From PALSA-1296 sp038210275 (GTDB taxonomy: Bacteria > Bacteroidota > Ignavibacteria > Palsa-1295), in the NCBI GenBank assembly GCA_038210275.1, contig JBBQWV010000014.1:1-64000 (forward strand): 64,000 nt of DNA. The letters are read 5' to 3'. A program made the position numbers and the translations under genes. Under the pieces are notes generated by a model. It did no database searches, was not told the DNA's origin, and saw only the letters and a list, made by a program, of their open reading frames with translations. Below, one piece after another: positions 44,096 through 53,586 of this stretch (its first letter is position 1; the number at the start of each line of letters is the position of its first letter).

Positions 44096-44845
44096 ATGAT
44101 ACACACTATTTTACATCGCCATTTTTTTCGTGCCTGTGTACTGGTTTTGATATGCGCCGGATCAGTTCTCGCGCAAAAATCCGATACGACTCGCAAGCGA
44201 ATTCCGCGCGAGGAGATCGGTATTGTAAAAAAGCTGACGGTCATGCCGTATGCAACGATCAGCTATAATATCCAGTCTGGTCAGGCATTTCCGAAAAGCG
44301 CACAGGGAATAGGTTACGGTTTCGGACTTGCATTCGATCTCACCGAAGATAAGCAGCCGGTCGGAGCGTATTTTGATTTCGCCTATCAAGATATGCGAGC
44401 ACATGCCGCTGACGGCGCTTGCAAGGTTGTCGGACCTGATACGATCGGAGCTGTTGCAGTCTCTGTTCCGGTGACACATTATTTTTCTTATGCGGTGTTC
44501 GAAGGATTTGTAAAACTTCAAACTCTTAAAAGCAACGGATATTTTCTCATTGGCGGAAGTTTAGGCGTTGCAACTACGGGCTTAACTGTTTCAGAAGGTC
44601 CGGGTACGGCAAGTTATTCGGAATGGAAAACAGTAGATACCTACCATGAATTGCGTCTTGATATTCGAGCGGGTCTCGGTATTAAGCTGGGGTACATTTC
44701 CGGGCATCAACTCGTCTTTGAAGCAAGATTCGGATACCCTGTGACAACTGTGCTCGGAGATTATCACGACTTCTGCAATGGCTCGGATGCGCACGGATCG
44801 TGGCGGGTAGTGACTCTGCAAGCTAATATTGGCTTGCGATTATAA
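44096..44845 (+). CDS. predicted outer-membrane beta-barrel protein 3
   Basis: 249 residues, starting 3 bases after the previous stop. The signal peptide is FFRACVLVLICAGSVLAQ. Strands such as VMPYATISYNIQSGQAF, GIGYGFGLAFDLT, VGAYFDFAYQDM, GYFLIGGSLGVATTG, LRLDIRAGLGIKLGY and VVTLQANIGLRL suggest a barrel of eight to ten strands. Two cysteine-bearing loops (DGACKVV and HDFCNGSD) could form a disulphide. Function unknown. A terminator follows. Confidence 0.72.
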   Translation: MIHTILHRHFFRACVLVLICAGSVLAQKSDTTRKRIPREEIGIVKKLTVMPYATISYNIQSGQAFPKSAQGIGYGFGLAFDLTEDKQPVGAYFDFAYQDMRAHAADGACKVVGPDTIGAVAVSVPVTHYFSYAVFEGFVKLQTLKSNGYFLIGGSLGVATTGLTVSEGPGTASYSEWKTVDTYHELRLDIRAGLGIKLGYISGHQLVFEARFGYPVTTVLGDYHDFCNGSDAHGSWRVVTLQANIGLRL

Positions 44846-44864
44846 GGTGTTACTTTCGTAACCG

Positions 44865-44893
44865 GGCTTCGTAAACGAAGCCGTACATTTTTT
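44865..44893 (+). terminator. rho-independent terminator after the barrel trio
   Basis: ggcttcgt (44865-44872) pairs with acgaagcc (44875-44882) around aa; gtacattttttg follows. Confidence 0.7.
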
Positions 44894-44910
44894 GATAGTA
44901 TTTATTTTTT

Positions 44911-45588
44911 ATGAAAAAATCCTGGTTAATTATTGGCGGTATTGTTTTCTTTTTGCTGATCCTCTTTTTCTGGTGGCGCACTACGTATAACGGACTGATT
45001 CAAAAGGAAGAAAATATTAAACTTCAGTTGGGGCAGTTGAATAATGTGTATCAGCAGCGACTTGACCTGATCCCGAATCTTGTTGCAACCGTGCAAGGAT
45101 CTGCCGTAGCAGAACGTCAGACGCTTGACGAAGTCATCGGCGCACGTGCGAAAGCGACAGGGGTTACCTTGACTCCCGAAGCTTTGAAAGACCCGCAGGC
45201 TTTTGCGAATTTCCAAAAACTTCAGGATAATGTTTCGAGCGCAATTTCGAGATTACTCGTCACTGTAGAAAAATATCCCGATCTGAAATCGCAGGCAAAT
45301 TTCTCAACGCTGATGTCGCAGATCGAAGGACAGGAAAGCCGCGTCCGCCTTGAACGTAATCGTTACAATGAAAACGTGAATGACTACAACCGCAGCATCC
45401 GTGTATTTCCATCCAGCATAATCGCAGGGATGTCCGGCTTCACAAAATATGAATATTTCCAAGCTGCTCCCGGAGCCGAGAATGCTCCGAAAGTAAATTT
45501 CCCCGGAAGCACAACGCCCGAAGCTCCTACAACCGCGCCTGCCAATACTCCGGCGCAACGAGGACCCGAGAGACCGTCGGGAAAATAA
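44911..45588 (+). CDS. lemA: LemA family membrane protein
   Basis: 225 residues. One N-terminal membrane helix (WLIIGGIVFFLLILFFWWR) is followed by the LemA helical domain: TYNGLIQKEENIKLQLGQLN, QQRLDLIPNLVATVQ, AISRLLVTVEKYPDLKSQAN, ESRVRLERNRYNENVNDYNR and FPSSIIAGM. LemA proteins have a long periplasmic or cytoplasmic helical bundle of unsettled function and often neighbour TPM-domain proteins; here the TPM gene is 38 kb away at 5831. The tail is Pro/Ala-rich (TTPEAPTTAPANTPAQRGPE). Confidence 0.93.
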   Translation: MKKSWLIIGGIVFFLLILFFWWRTTYNGLIQKEENIKLQLGQLNNVYQQRLDLIPNLVATVQGSAVAERQTLDEVIGARAKATGVTLTPEALKDPQAFANFQKLQDNVSSAISRLLVTVEKYPDLKSQANFSTLMSQIEGQESRVRLERNRYNENVNDYNRSIRVFPSSIIAGMSGFTKYEYFQAAPGAENAPKVNFPGSTTPEAPTTAPANTPAQRGPERPSGK

Positions 45589-45637
45589 ATTACGGAGTAG
45601 AAGTTATGAATTGGGATTTCTAATTCCTAATTGAGCA

Positions 45638-48475
45638 TTACCATACCCATTCAGGAATATGCACTACCGAACCGATGGCACTGCGAATCGGACGCCATAT
45701 TGCCCAGAAGAGACTGACGTTGGGATCAATATCAGCATTGATTTCTCCAGTATGGAGTGGGCGATCAAGTTCGGGTGTATTATGCGAACGCATAAAAAGT
45801 GCATTTGCCAAAAATGAGAATAATCCCGGCGGAAATTTATCCCATCTGAAAAATTTGACGCGAAGACTATCATATTGCGGCACGAGCGTTCCGGTCATTA
45901 AAGTATTTTTCAGCTCAATATTGAATTGAGCTGACCTTACAACTCCGCTTAGGGTGAAAGGCTCTGTAAGTGCAAGATAATTATTTAAGAGCGATGCGTC
46001 CATACTTCCGGCAGTCCCCTTTATTTTCAGATCAAGAACCGGATTCATAAGTTGATACTCCAAATTAAAATTAACTAAACCTTCATTCATGAGCTTCAGA
46101 TCGCCTTCAATTGGTGTTACAAAATGCTGCCCATGAGTACTTGAATCATTGGATATCTCACCAATGTGGGCATTGACATTAGTCATTATGATCGTACCGG
46201 GTTCCGTCGTATCTGGCCAGCTTTCGCGAAATGAGATAATTCCATTTTGGGCAGCAACAGATTTTATGCCCAGAGGCACTCGTATTTTTTGAAATATTTC
46301 CTGCGGATATATTTCCTTGGATGTATGAGGCGCTTCGGGTTTGCGCCTATCGCCATAGACATGAAGCGCCCAGTTGGCTAATTGAATGCTATCGGCAAAT
46401 ATGCCTTTACCCAAAAGTAATCGTTGATAATCAAGACCTTCAATGGAAATATGCGGCGCAAAAAGCTTGATGCGTTCAGTCCGAAATTGAAATGCGTTTC
46501 CAAAAGAATCTTCGGGGATAAGTGGATATACGATTACTGAATCAATCGAAAGTGTACGTTTACGAAAATCACCTTTTATTCCACTTTCGGAATATCTATT
46601 TACCGCACCCGGCGTTTGCTGCGTCAATGCTCCGATCTGAAAAGTCCCGGCATCGCTGAAAAGCATTCCGCGTTTGGTGATCCATGAGTTTTTATCGAGC
46701 TTAAAATTTTTCAGTGATACTTGAAAATTCATAATTGAATCTCCGCGTCCGGGCGGATTTTTCGGATCATCAAGAAAGTGAATGCCATAAAGACTTCCAC
46801 CTGACACGCTTACAGAACCAAAGGATGCGATGGGCAATAGTAAGGGCAGCGGATATTCTTTAAATTGACGGATCCTCTCAAGAGGGTCGCTCGAAATTAT
46901 CGAATCAAAACTTGTGATAGGAGTCGTTGCGCTTTCAGCAAGATATATTTTTGGGTCGCGCAGGGTAAGGCTTGAAGAAAATAATCCTTCGCGCATCAGA
47001 AGTTTCCAAATATTTACTCCACTCACTTCTGCAGATTTTAAACGAACAAGCTTTAAGCCTTTTACCGAAGGCTCTAAATTGATGTTCGATATTTTCAAAG
47101 ATTTTTCAGTGCCATCCATCCGACCGAATTTCAGATTTCCAAGCGATGTATTCACACTGCTTTCGCCTTTTATTCCGTAGTTTGCATTCTTGCTGAAAAA
47201 ATTAGAGATATTTGCAAATGGCGTTGTTTTATCAACTTTGAATTGCCGAAGGGACAATGTAATTCTTTTTAGTGCACTGACGGAATGAGCTTGCGGAAGC
47301 AGCGCATAAACTTCAGCATTTGTTACATTGACCGATTGCAACTCAATGCTCGGAAGTAAACTCGGAAGCGGAATGAGATCAGATGCTGAGAGATGATCAG
47401 CATAACTTGGATGCGGGCGAATCTGTGACACATCCTGCAATTCAATGCGAGGATTATTTATTGTCGCATTTCTGGCATGAAATCCAAGACCTGCAAGTGC
47501 AGCAGACCAATCAAGTCCGGAGAATTCTATTTGCTTAATAGAAGTTTTTCTGATCTCTTCGATCGGTTTTCTTGCAATGATATTTGAGATCATCATTGAT
47601 GAATCAATGAGATCACCATCCACTGATGCAACATCAATATCCGTTACGCCAAGCGAATCGACATGAGAAATATCTTCTGCGTGGAACGTTGCACTCTTGC
47701 AGAAGAAAGTGGAGAGAGCTGTTTTATATGTAGGCTCATCAAGATAAAAATCACGGAATTCAAGCGAGGCATTTTTGACAAGTAAACCACCCCCATTTAG
47801 CGGCAACGCACTTTTACCATCATTAGATATCGCGGCAGGGGACGTAGGGGTACCTTCAGAGAAATACAATTGGGCATTTTCTATCTTAATAGTTTTTGAT
47901 GACACCGCCGGAAGAAAACTTGGAAGCAATCCGGTATTTGCTGCAAATTTAGGAAGCGTACCGGGACGTAAATAAATTTTTGGAGAACGAATATTTATAG
48001 AGCCGGCAAAAAGACCTTTTTGTAAAATTAATTTCCAGTAATCAAGACCGGCAATGACCACGGTATCTGTCGAGAACCTGTCAAGCGGAGTTGCGACACC
48101 GAAATCGGCAGAGCTTGTATCCGTCTTCCCGTCTTCTGATCTTCCATTATCAATGATCCTCACGCCGGTAAGGATAAGACTATCTTTATTTGGGGATAGG
48201 GTGATGCTATTCATTTGCAATGAATAGCGGCGTCCAAGACGGTCAACGACGAACTGCTTCAGTTTCGGCTCGACAGCATAATGAACGATCGTGTTTGGAA
48301 AAAAAGTTACAATAATACCGCCTATGATCGCAACAAGGAGAATTGCTCCTGCGACAGAATAAATGATCTTTCGTCTTCGTGAATGTGGTTTTCGCGTTTT
48401 GACGCCTTCGGTCTTACGAACGTCTTCTCTTTCTGGCATAATAGTGGTTTTAATACTTATTGGGGAAGTACTCAT
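45638..48475 (-). CDS. AsmA-like inner-membrane-anchored protein with four tandem modules
   Basis: 945 residues from ATG 48475 (TTG 48517 and ATG 48439 are alternatives). One membrane helix near residues 36-58 (IIYSVAGAILLVAIIGGIIV) follows a basic cytoplasmic tail; the rest lies in the periplasm. Four modules of about 170-190 residues repeat the pair GLDYWKLILQKGLF...PKIYL and LP.LLP....S(V/I).V.NA..Y, at about 141, 318, 484 and 678. The overall plan, a single helix and beta-rich repeats with a VRSAQFNIELKNTLMTGTL end, resembles AsmA/TamB/YhdP-type bridging proteins that move lipids to the outer membrane. That role is inference. Confidence 0.7.
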   Translation of the reverse strand: MSTSPISIKTTIMPEREDVRKTEGVKTRKPHSRRRKIIYSVAGAILLVAIIGGIIVTFFPNTIVHYAVEPKLKQFVVDRLGRRYSLQMNSITLSPNKDSLILTGVRIIDNGRSEDGKTDTSSADFGVATPLDRFSTDTVVIAGLDYWKLILQKGLFAGSINIRSPKIYLRPGTLPKFAANTGLLPSFLPAVSSKTIKIENAQLYFSEGTPTSPAAISNDGKSALPLNGGGLLVKNASLEFRDFYLDEPTYKTALSTFFCKSATFHAEDISHVDSLGVTDIDVASVDGDLIDSSMMISNIIARKPIEEIRKTSIKQIEFSGLDWSAALAGLGFHARNATINNPRIELQDVSQIRPHPSYADHLSASDLIPLPSLLPSIELQSVNVTNAEVYALLPQAHSVSALKRITLSLRQFKVDKTTPFANISNFFSKNANYGIKGESSVNTSLGNLKFGRMDGTEKSLKISNINLEPSVKGLKLVRLKSAEVSGVNIWKLLMREGLFSSSLTLRDPKIYLAESATTPITSFDSIISSDPLERIRQFKEYPLPLLLPIASFGSVSVSGGSLYGIHFLDDPKNPPGRGDSIMNFQVSLKNFKLDKNSWITKRGMLFSDAGTFQIGALTQQTPGAVNRYSESGIKGDFRKRTLSIDSVIVYPLIPEDSFGNAFQFRTERIKLFAPHISIEGLDYQRLLLGKGIFADSIQLANWALHVYGDRRKPEAPHTSKEIYPQEIFQKIRVPLGIKSVAAQNGIISFRESWPDTTEPGTIIMTNVNAHIGEISNDSSTHGQHFVTPIEGDLKLMNEGLVNFNLEYQLMNPVLDLKIKGTAGSMDASLLNNYLALTEPFTLSGVVRSAQFNIELKNTLMTGTLVPQYDSLRVKFFRWDKFPPGLFSFLANALFMRSHNTPELDRPLHTGEINADIDPNVSLFWAIWRPIRSAIGSVVHIPEWVW

Positions 48476-48524
48476 ATCAAACGAAATTGGGCTTGTATCG
48501 GTTCGAAAGAGAGTCAACGGATAA

Positions 48525-48570
48525 TGTCATTGCGAGGAGTGCTTTAGCACGACGCGGCAATCTAAAAACT
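48525..48570 (+). repeat. family A half-unit (solo)
   Basis: tgtcattgcgaggag, inner stem GTGC-TTTA-GCAC, then gacgcggcaatct; outer stem ATTGC/GCAAT. It lies between the divergent AsmA-like and msrA genes. Reading its own ATG on the minus strand does not join the AsmA-like frame. Confidence 0.75.
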
Positions 48571-48654
48571 TTAACATTTTGAAGTTGAACATCCTTCATG
48601 AATCTTTTCCCATCCCCTAATCGTATAGTGGTAACTTAATTATTCAAGCTATTT

Positions 48655-49320
48655 ATGAAATACTTCTCAATTCTATTTTTCCTATTCGCTGCCGTTGGAT
48701 GTTCTGCAAAAGAGGAAAAAATCCCGGCAAATTCTGTAAAGGAAGTTTCTTCCAAGGAAGTGAGTGATAATAATGCCGATAAAAACATGGAGCACGCGAC
48801 GTTTGCTATGGGTTGCTTCTGGCATTCTGAAGAAATTTTTCTTGAGATCAAGGGCGTGAAAAATGCTCTGCCCGGATATTCCGGCGGCACGGAGAGCAAT
48901 CCGTCGTATGAAATGGTCGGAAGTGGTAATACGACTTATGCTGAAGCCGTGGATATTACTTACGATCCGTCAGTCCTTTCTTATCAAAAACTTCTCGAAG
49001 TTTTTTTTACAGAGCACGATCCGACAACTCCGAATTATGCTGCGCCCGATGAAGGTCCGCAATACCGCTCAGTAATTTTTTACAGAAATGCCGAGCAGAA
49101 AAAGGAAGCGGAGGAATTTATTGCAAAGTTAGGGGCGTCGCATAAATTCTCGAATCCGATCATCACACAGGTAACTTCCTTTACGAAATTTTATAAGGCA
49201 GAGGATTATCACATCCGTTACTTCCGCAATCATCCTTCTGGTCAGTCGTATATTGATAATGTTACGAAGCCGGAAGTCGAGAGATTCCGAAAGCATTTTC
49301 CGGAGTTAGTACAGAAGTAA
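48655..49320 (+). CDS. msrA: peptide methionine sulfoxide reductase MsrA, lipoprotein form
   Basis: 221 residues. It reduces methionine-S-sulfoxide in proteins. An N-terminal lipobox (FAAVGC, Cys 16) makes it an exported, membrane-anchored form. The catalytic motif ATFAMGCFWHSEEIF has nucleophile Cys 54; GYSGGTESNPSYEMV, VDITYDPSVLSYQKLLEVFF and PQYRSVIFY are typical MsrA segments. The residue after GCFW is His where Gly is common. Recycling Cys residues are not obvious at the C-terminus. It ends exactly against the stop of the convergent gene. Confidence 0.93.
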   Translation: MKYFSILFFLFAAVGCSAKEEKIPANSVKEVSSKEVSDNNADKNMEHATFAMGCFWHSEEIFLEIKGVKNALPGYSGGTESNPSYEMVGSGNTTYAEAVDITYDPSVLSYQKLLEVFFTEHDPTTPNYAAPDEGPQYRSVIFYRNAEQKKEAEEFIAKLGASHKFSNPIITQVTSFTKFYKAEDYHIRYFRNHPSGQSYIDNVTKPEVERFRKHFPELVQK

Positions 49321-50685
49321 TTATCGCTTGATGATCAGGACAAAGAATTGAGTCCCTAATGACATCTGTTCTGTTTGAATATTAACGATAAGCCATCTTT
49401 GGGTGGAAGTATCATATACAACACCTGATGAGACCGCAACGTGTAAACCACCTGCTTGATTGGCTACACCCTGATAATTTGTAATGAGCACAATAGCGTT
49501 CGGATCGCCATTGCATAGAGGATTATCAATCTCCGTTCCGTCGTAACCCCAGGTGTTGGGATTCGGTACCATTCGAAGATTTGCAGTTGTGGCTGTGTGA
49601 ACGAAAGCTGCCTGATTTGTACCGGCAAGTTTTATTGCGCCGTTCGTAATTTGCAATGCAGTTCCAATTCCTGAACCTGAATACTGTGCCTCAACTCCTG
49701 AAGCAGTTGGGGAGGATGTCTCGCCATGAACTCCTATGCTTCCTGTTGAAATTGCTCTGACTGCCATCCCATTGCCGGTATTGATCGCTTCAAGGGTATT
49801 TACTCCGGCTGAACTTGCACTCTGAAAAAAACCTGCATGTCCACTTGAGCTACTGGCATTTACTGCGTCTCCACTGAGGGCGACAGCAGTAATTCCATTT
49901 GCATTCCCAGCTCCACGAGCAAGCATTCCGCTAAATGAATTTGATCCGCCGTTAGAAAACCCAACGACTCCATTATACCCAAATCCACCGTCGCCCCATA
50001 TTGCGGCAGAGGACATAGTCAGAATTTGAGAGCCTTTATTTGCAATACCAGATATAGTAGTGCCGGTTGCTCCATTATTAAAAATATTGAATATTGACTT
50101 TATTCCATTTACTGCACTATCCGAGTATGGAAGTTTGAAACTTGTACCATTACCACTGACTACAGAAGATATCGTAATATTTCTTCCTGTATTATTAACG
50201 GTTGTGCCTCCTGCTCCGATGATTCGCAATGGTCCATCAACTTCATTAATAGTAGTCACAACTCCTTTTGCATCTGAAGACACATTCTCTGCAACGGTAG
50301 CTCTTTCTGCTCTCAGTGCATAAGGTACGGATGTTAGTGCAGTTCGGGGAATGAGTTCAGTACCATTTGCAATAGTAACTCCAAGAAAATATGCTCGATT
50401 AAAATCAAGTGCGTTGGGCAAAAGAGTGACTGAACCGATGATAACATTAAAAATGCCCTTTACAACAACGGCACTCTGAACTTCGGTAAAAATCGAAGTT
50501 CCGCCTGTGGCACTCAGGTAGAGGTTGAGCGTCAAAGAATAGTTGCCGTCTGCTACGAAGTTGCCATCAGGATGTGTCAGAACTCCCTGATAGCTAATTG
50601 TTCTCGGGATCTGTGCTGAACTTGTGGCGGTGAGGAAGAATAACCCAAAAAATAGTACTGCAAATATGGCGGAAATTGTCTTCAT
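49321..50685 (-). CDS. secreted repeat-rich protein with a tail-fibre-like N-terminus
   Basis: 454 residues with signal peptide (ISAIFAVLFFGLFFLTATSSAQ). The region after it (RTISYQGVLTHPDGNFVADG, VKGIFNVIIGSVTLLP, YFLGVTIANGTELIPRTALT, VPYALRAERA) is a conserved N-terminal domain seen in many FCB surface proteins. Then come glycine/serine-rich short repeats (GVVGFSNGGSNSFSG, GHAGFFQSASSAGVNT, GSIGVHGETSSPTASGVEAQ) suggestive of a beta-helix or fibre. No T9SS tail was recognised. The C-terminal 100 residues (WGYDGTEIDNPLCNGDPNAI ...) are a distinct globular domain. Role unknown. Confidence 0.7.
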   Translation of the reverse strand: MKTISAIFAVLFFGLFFLTATSSAQIPRTISYQGVLTHPDGNFVADGNYSLTLNLYLSATGGTSIFTEVQSAVVVKGIFNVIIGSVTLLPNALDFNRAYFLGVTIANGTELIPRTALTSVPYALRAERATVAENVSSDAKGVVTTINEVDGPLRIIGAGGTTVNNTGRNITISSVVSGNGTSFKLPYSDSAVNGIKSIFNIFNNGATGTTISGIANKGSQILTMSSAAIWGDGGFGYNGVVGFSNGGSNSFSGMLARGAGNANGITAVALSGDAVNASSSSGHAGFFQSASSAGVNTLEAINTGNGMAVRAISTGSIGVHGETSSPTASGVEAQYSGSGIGTALQITNGAIKLAGTNQAAFVHTATTANLRMVPNPNTWGYDGTEIDNPLCNGDPNAIVLITNYQGVANQAGGLHVAVSSGVVYDTSTQRWLIVNIQTEQMSLGTQFFVLIIKR

Positions 50686-50796
50686 AGTAATGACCTCTGT
50701 CTAAAAATTTGAAAAAGTAGGTATTCAGTTATGCAACATACAACAATCCCACGGACTCAGAGAGGAAATCCAACTTTTTTCTGTTAGTATCCTCCG

Positions 50797-52731
50797 ATGA
50801 ATAATATAAAAATTACTTTCCCTGACGGCAACGTCAAAGAATTTGCTTCCGGCATTACCGGAATGCAGATCGCCGAATCTATTTCTCCGCGCCTGGCTGC
50901 GGTATCGCTTGGCATTTATGTCAATGAAAAGCCTTACGATCTTGCAACGCCGATCACCGGAGATGCGGCAGTTCGCATCGTAAAATGGGAATCCGATGAA
51001 GGTCATTCGATCTTCTGGCATTCAAGCGCACATTTAATGGCAGAAGCTGTCGAATCAATTTATCCCGGAACACGATTCGGAATTGGACCGCCAATTGAGA
51101 ACGGTTGGTATTATGATATGCAGCTTCCCGAAGGCGTGAAGCTTGTACCGGATGATCTTGCTGCTATCGAAGAGAAGATGGCAAAACTTGCCGAGCGCGA
51201 CGTCCCATATAATCGCATTCCCAAAGAATATGATGAAGCCGTTGCATACTTCAAAGAAAAAGGCGATTGGCTAAAGTTGGAACTGCTGGATGGTTTGAAA
51301 GGGCAGCAGATCACTTTTTATGAGCAAGGGGATTTTGTTGATCTTTGCCGAGGTACTCATGTGCCTTCGACAGGGAAAATAAAATTTGCAAAGCTTCTTT
51401 CCATTGCAGGCGCATATTGGCGCGGCGATGAAAAGCGTCCGATGCTAACTCGTTTGTATGGAATCAGCTTTCCAACAAAGAAAGAACTTGATGAGTATCT
51501 CAAGAATCGCGAAGAAGCAGAAAAGCGCGATCATCGCAAACTCGGCAAAGAGCTTGAGCTTTTCATGATCACTCCGAAAGTAGGCGGCGGACTTCCTATC
51601 TGGCTTCCCAATGGAGCAGTCGTTCGCAACCAACTCGAAACATTTCTGCGACGTGCTCAGCAGAAGATGGGATATTTTCAAGTTGTGACTCCGCATATCG
51701 GAAATCTTGACCTCTATAAAACAAGCGGACACTATCCGTATTATAAAGATAGTCAGTTCACTCCGATCACTGTGGATGATGAGCAGTATTTGCTGAAGCC
51801 GATGAACTGCCCGCATCATCACATGATCTATGCATCGAAGCCGCGAAGCTATCGCGACCTTCCGGTGCGATTGGCGGAGTTCGGAACAGTCTATCGCTAT
51901 GAGCAGTCAGGCGAATTGAATGGTTTGTCACGAGTCAGATCCTTTACTCAGGACGATGCGCATCTTTACATGATGCCGGAACAGCTTCTTGAAGAGCTAA
52001 AGAGCGTGATCGGACTTACGCAACACGTCTCAAAAACTCTTGGCTTCAGTGATTTCAAAATTCGTTTATCTTTCCGCGATCCCGCTAATAAGGATAAGTA
52101 CGGCGGCAATGATGAGCAGTGGATCCAAGCTGAAAAAGATGTGAAAGAAGCTGCCGATGCAATGGGTTTGGAATATACTATTGCTATTGGCGAAGCTGCA
52201 TTTTACGGACCTAAAATTGATTTCATGCTCAGAGATGCACTTGGGAGAAGCTGGCAGCTTGGAACTGTGCAAGTTGATTATGTAATGCCGGAGCGTTTTA
52301 ATCTGGAGTATATCGGCGCTGATGGCGGCAAGCACCGCCCGGTTATTATTCACAGAGCGCCGTTCGGTTCGTTCGAAAGATTTATCAGTTTATTAATAGA
52401 GCACTATGCCGGAAATTTCCCGACATGGCTTGCACCGACTCAGGTTGCCGTGCTTCCGATCACTGATGCGCAGTCTGAATATGCTAAAGAGATCACCGAT
52501 AAGCTCAATGGAATGGGAATACGTGTGATCTTAGATGCATCGAATGAGAAGGTCAATGCCCGCATCCGTGATCAGGAGATGATGAAAGTACCGATCATGC
52601 TGATAGTCGGAGCGAAGGAACAGGAAGCCGGGACCGTCTCACTTCGTCGTCACGGAAAAGGGAATATCGGAACGATTACGCTCGAAGAGGCATTTAGTAC
52701 CGTTCAGGTGGAAAGTGCCATTCCCAGCTAA
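50797..52731 (+). CDS. thrS: threonyl-tRNA synthetase
   Basis: 644 residues, full length. It charges tRNA-Thr. The N-terminal TGS domain (1-60) is followed by the editing domain (HSSAHLMAEAV, CRGTHVPSTGKI), then the class II core with motif 2 (RVRSFTQDDAHLY) and motif 3 (HRAPFGSFERFISLLIEHY), and the anticodon-binding domain (PTQVAVLPITD). The zinc ligands Cys in MNCPHHHM and His in DDAHLY and HRAPFG are present. It heads thrS-infC-rpmI. No T-box or obvious leader structure was noticed in the 111-base spacer upstream. Confidence 0.97.
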   Translation: MNNIKITFPDGNVKEFASGITGMQIAESISPRLAAVSLGIYVNEKPYDLATPITGDAAVRIVKWESDEGHSIFWHSSAHLMAEAVESIYPGTRFGIGPPIENGWYYDMQLPEGVKLVPDDLAAIEEKMAKLAERDVPYNRIPKEYDEAVAYFKEKGDWLKLELLDGLKGQQITFYEQGDFVDLCRGTHVPSTGKIKFAKLLSIAGAYWRGDEKRPMLTRLYGISFPTKKELDEYLKNREEAEKRDHRKLGKELELFMITPKVGGGLPIWLPNGAVVRNQLETFLRRAQQKMGYFQVVTPHIGNLDLYKTSGHYPYYKDSQFTPITVDDEQYLLKPMNCPHHHMIYASKPRSYRDLPVRLAEFGTVYRYEQSGELNGLSRVRSFTQDDAHLYMMPEQLLEELKSVIGLTQHVSKTLGFSDFKIRLSFRDPANKDKYGGNDEQWIQAEKDVKEAADAMGLEYTIAIGEAAFYGPKIDFMLRDALGRSWQLGTVQVDYVMPERFNLEYIGADGGKHRPVIIHRAPFGSFERFISLLIEHYAGNFPTWLAPTQVAVLPITDAQSEYAKEITDKLNGMGIRVILDASNEKVNARIRDQEMMKVPIMLIVGAKEQEAGTVSLRRHGKGNIGTITLEEAFSTVQVESAIPS

Positions 52732-52807
52732 GAAGGGCATTCGTTTTTCAATAATTTCAAACTGCATTTGAAGATAAAGCATTGTGTTAATTTAAGATCT
52801 GTTGCGA

Positions 52808-53551
52808 ATGGGTAAACAGATCATTTTACGCCCTACAACTTCGGCTGCTCCGAAACCTCCATCAGGGAGGCAGAACAGATTCAGCCGCGAGATGCCTGTA
52901 AAAAATGCAGGCGCCAGGATGAACGAACAGATACGCGTTCCGGAGATTCGTGTTGTCGATGAAGAAGGTATTGTTGGCGTGATGACGCCACAAGAGGCAA
53001 TGAAACTTGCGCATGAACGCGGAGTTGATCTCATCGAGATCGCACCGAATGCCGAGCCGCCCGTATGCAAACTTATGGAATTTGGAAAGTGGCGGTACGA
53101 ACATCAGAAGCGTGAGAAGATGGCGAAAGCCTCTTCGCATAAGCAGCTCATCAAAGAGCTTCGCTTCCATCCGGCAACGGATACGCACGATTTTGATTTT
53201 AAGCTGCGTCATGCACGCGGTTGGATCGAAGAAGGACATAAAGTAAAAGTGTCCGTGCAGTTTAAAGGCAGAGAAATTGCGTACAAAGAATTCGGCGAGC
53301 AATTGCTTCGCAAGTTCGAAGAGAAGATTACTGACATTGCAAAGGTTGATCAGAATATTTCTTTGATGGGAAAACTCATGACCATGATGGTTTCCCCACG
53401 AGGAAAGGGCAAGAAGGAAGATGATTCGGCTACGAAAGATCCGAATAAGCCAAAGCCGAAATCTGAATTTGCAGAGAAGCTTGAGGCGATGACACTGCAA
53501 AAGAAGGTACAGCCACCGCCGACTGCTGAGGAAGCACCGGCTGCCGAATAA
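52808..53551 (+). CDS. infC: translation initiation factor IF-3
   Basis: 247 residues from ATG 52808 (TTG 52802 is in frame too; IF-3 genes often use rare starts for autoregulation). IF-3 holds the 30S subunit free and checks the start codon. The N-domain begins at MNEQIRVPEIRVVDEEG; LAHERGVDLIEIAPNAEPPV and CKLMEFGKWRYEHQK are typical, and the C-domain has KELRFHPATDTHDFDFKLRH and GHKVKVSVQFKGREI. There is an N-terminal extension of about 38 residues and a Lys/Pro/Ala-rich tail of about 45 residues beyond the E. coli length. rpmI follows after 35 bases. Confidence 0.94.
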   Translation: MGKQIILRPTTSAAPKPPSGRQNRFSREMPVKNAGARMNEQIRVPEIRVVDEEGIVGVMTPQEAMKLAHERGVDLIEIAPNAEPPVCKLMEFGKWRYEHQKREKMAKASSHKQLIKELRFHPATDTHDFDFKLRHARGWIEEGHKVKVSVQFKGREIAYKEFGEQLLRKFEEKITDIAKVDQNISLMGKLMTMMVSPRGKGKKEDDSATKDPNKPKPKSEFAEKLEAMTLQKKVQPPPTAEEAPAAE

Positions 53552-53586
53552 AATTTTTTATATATAGTTTTAAATTTTAGAATACC

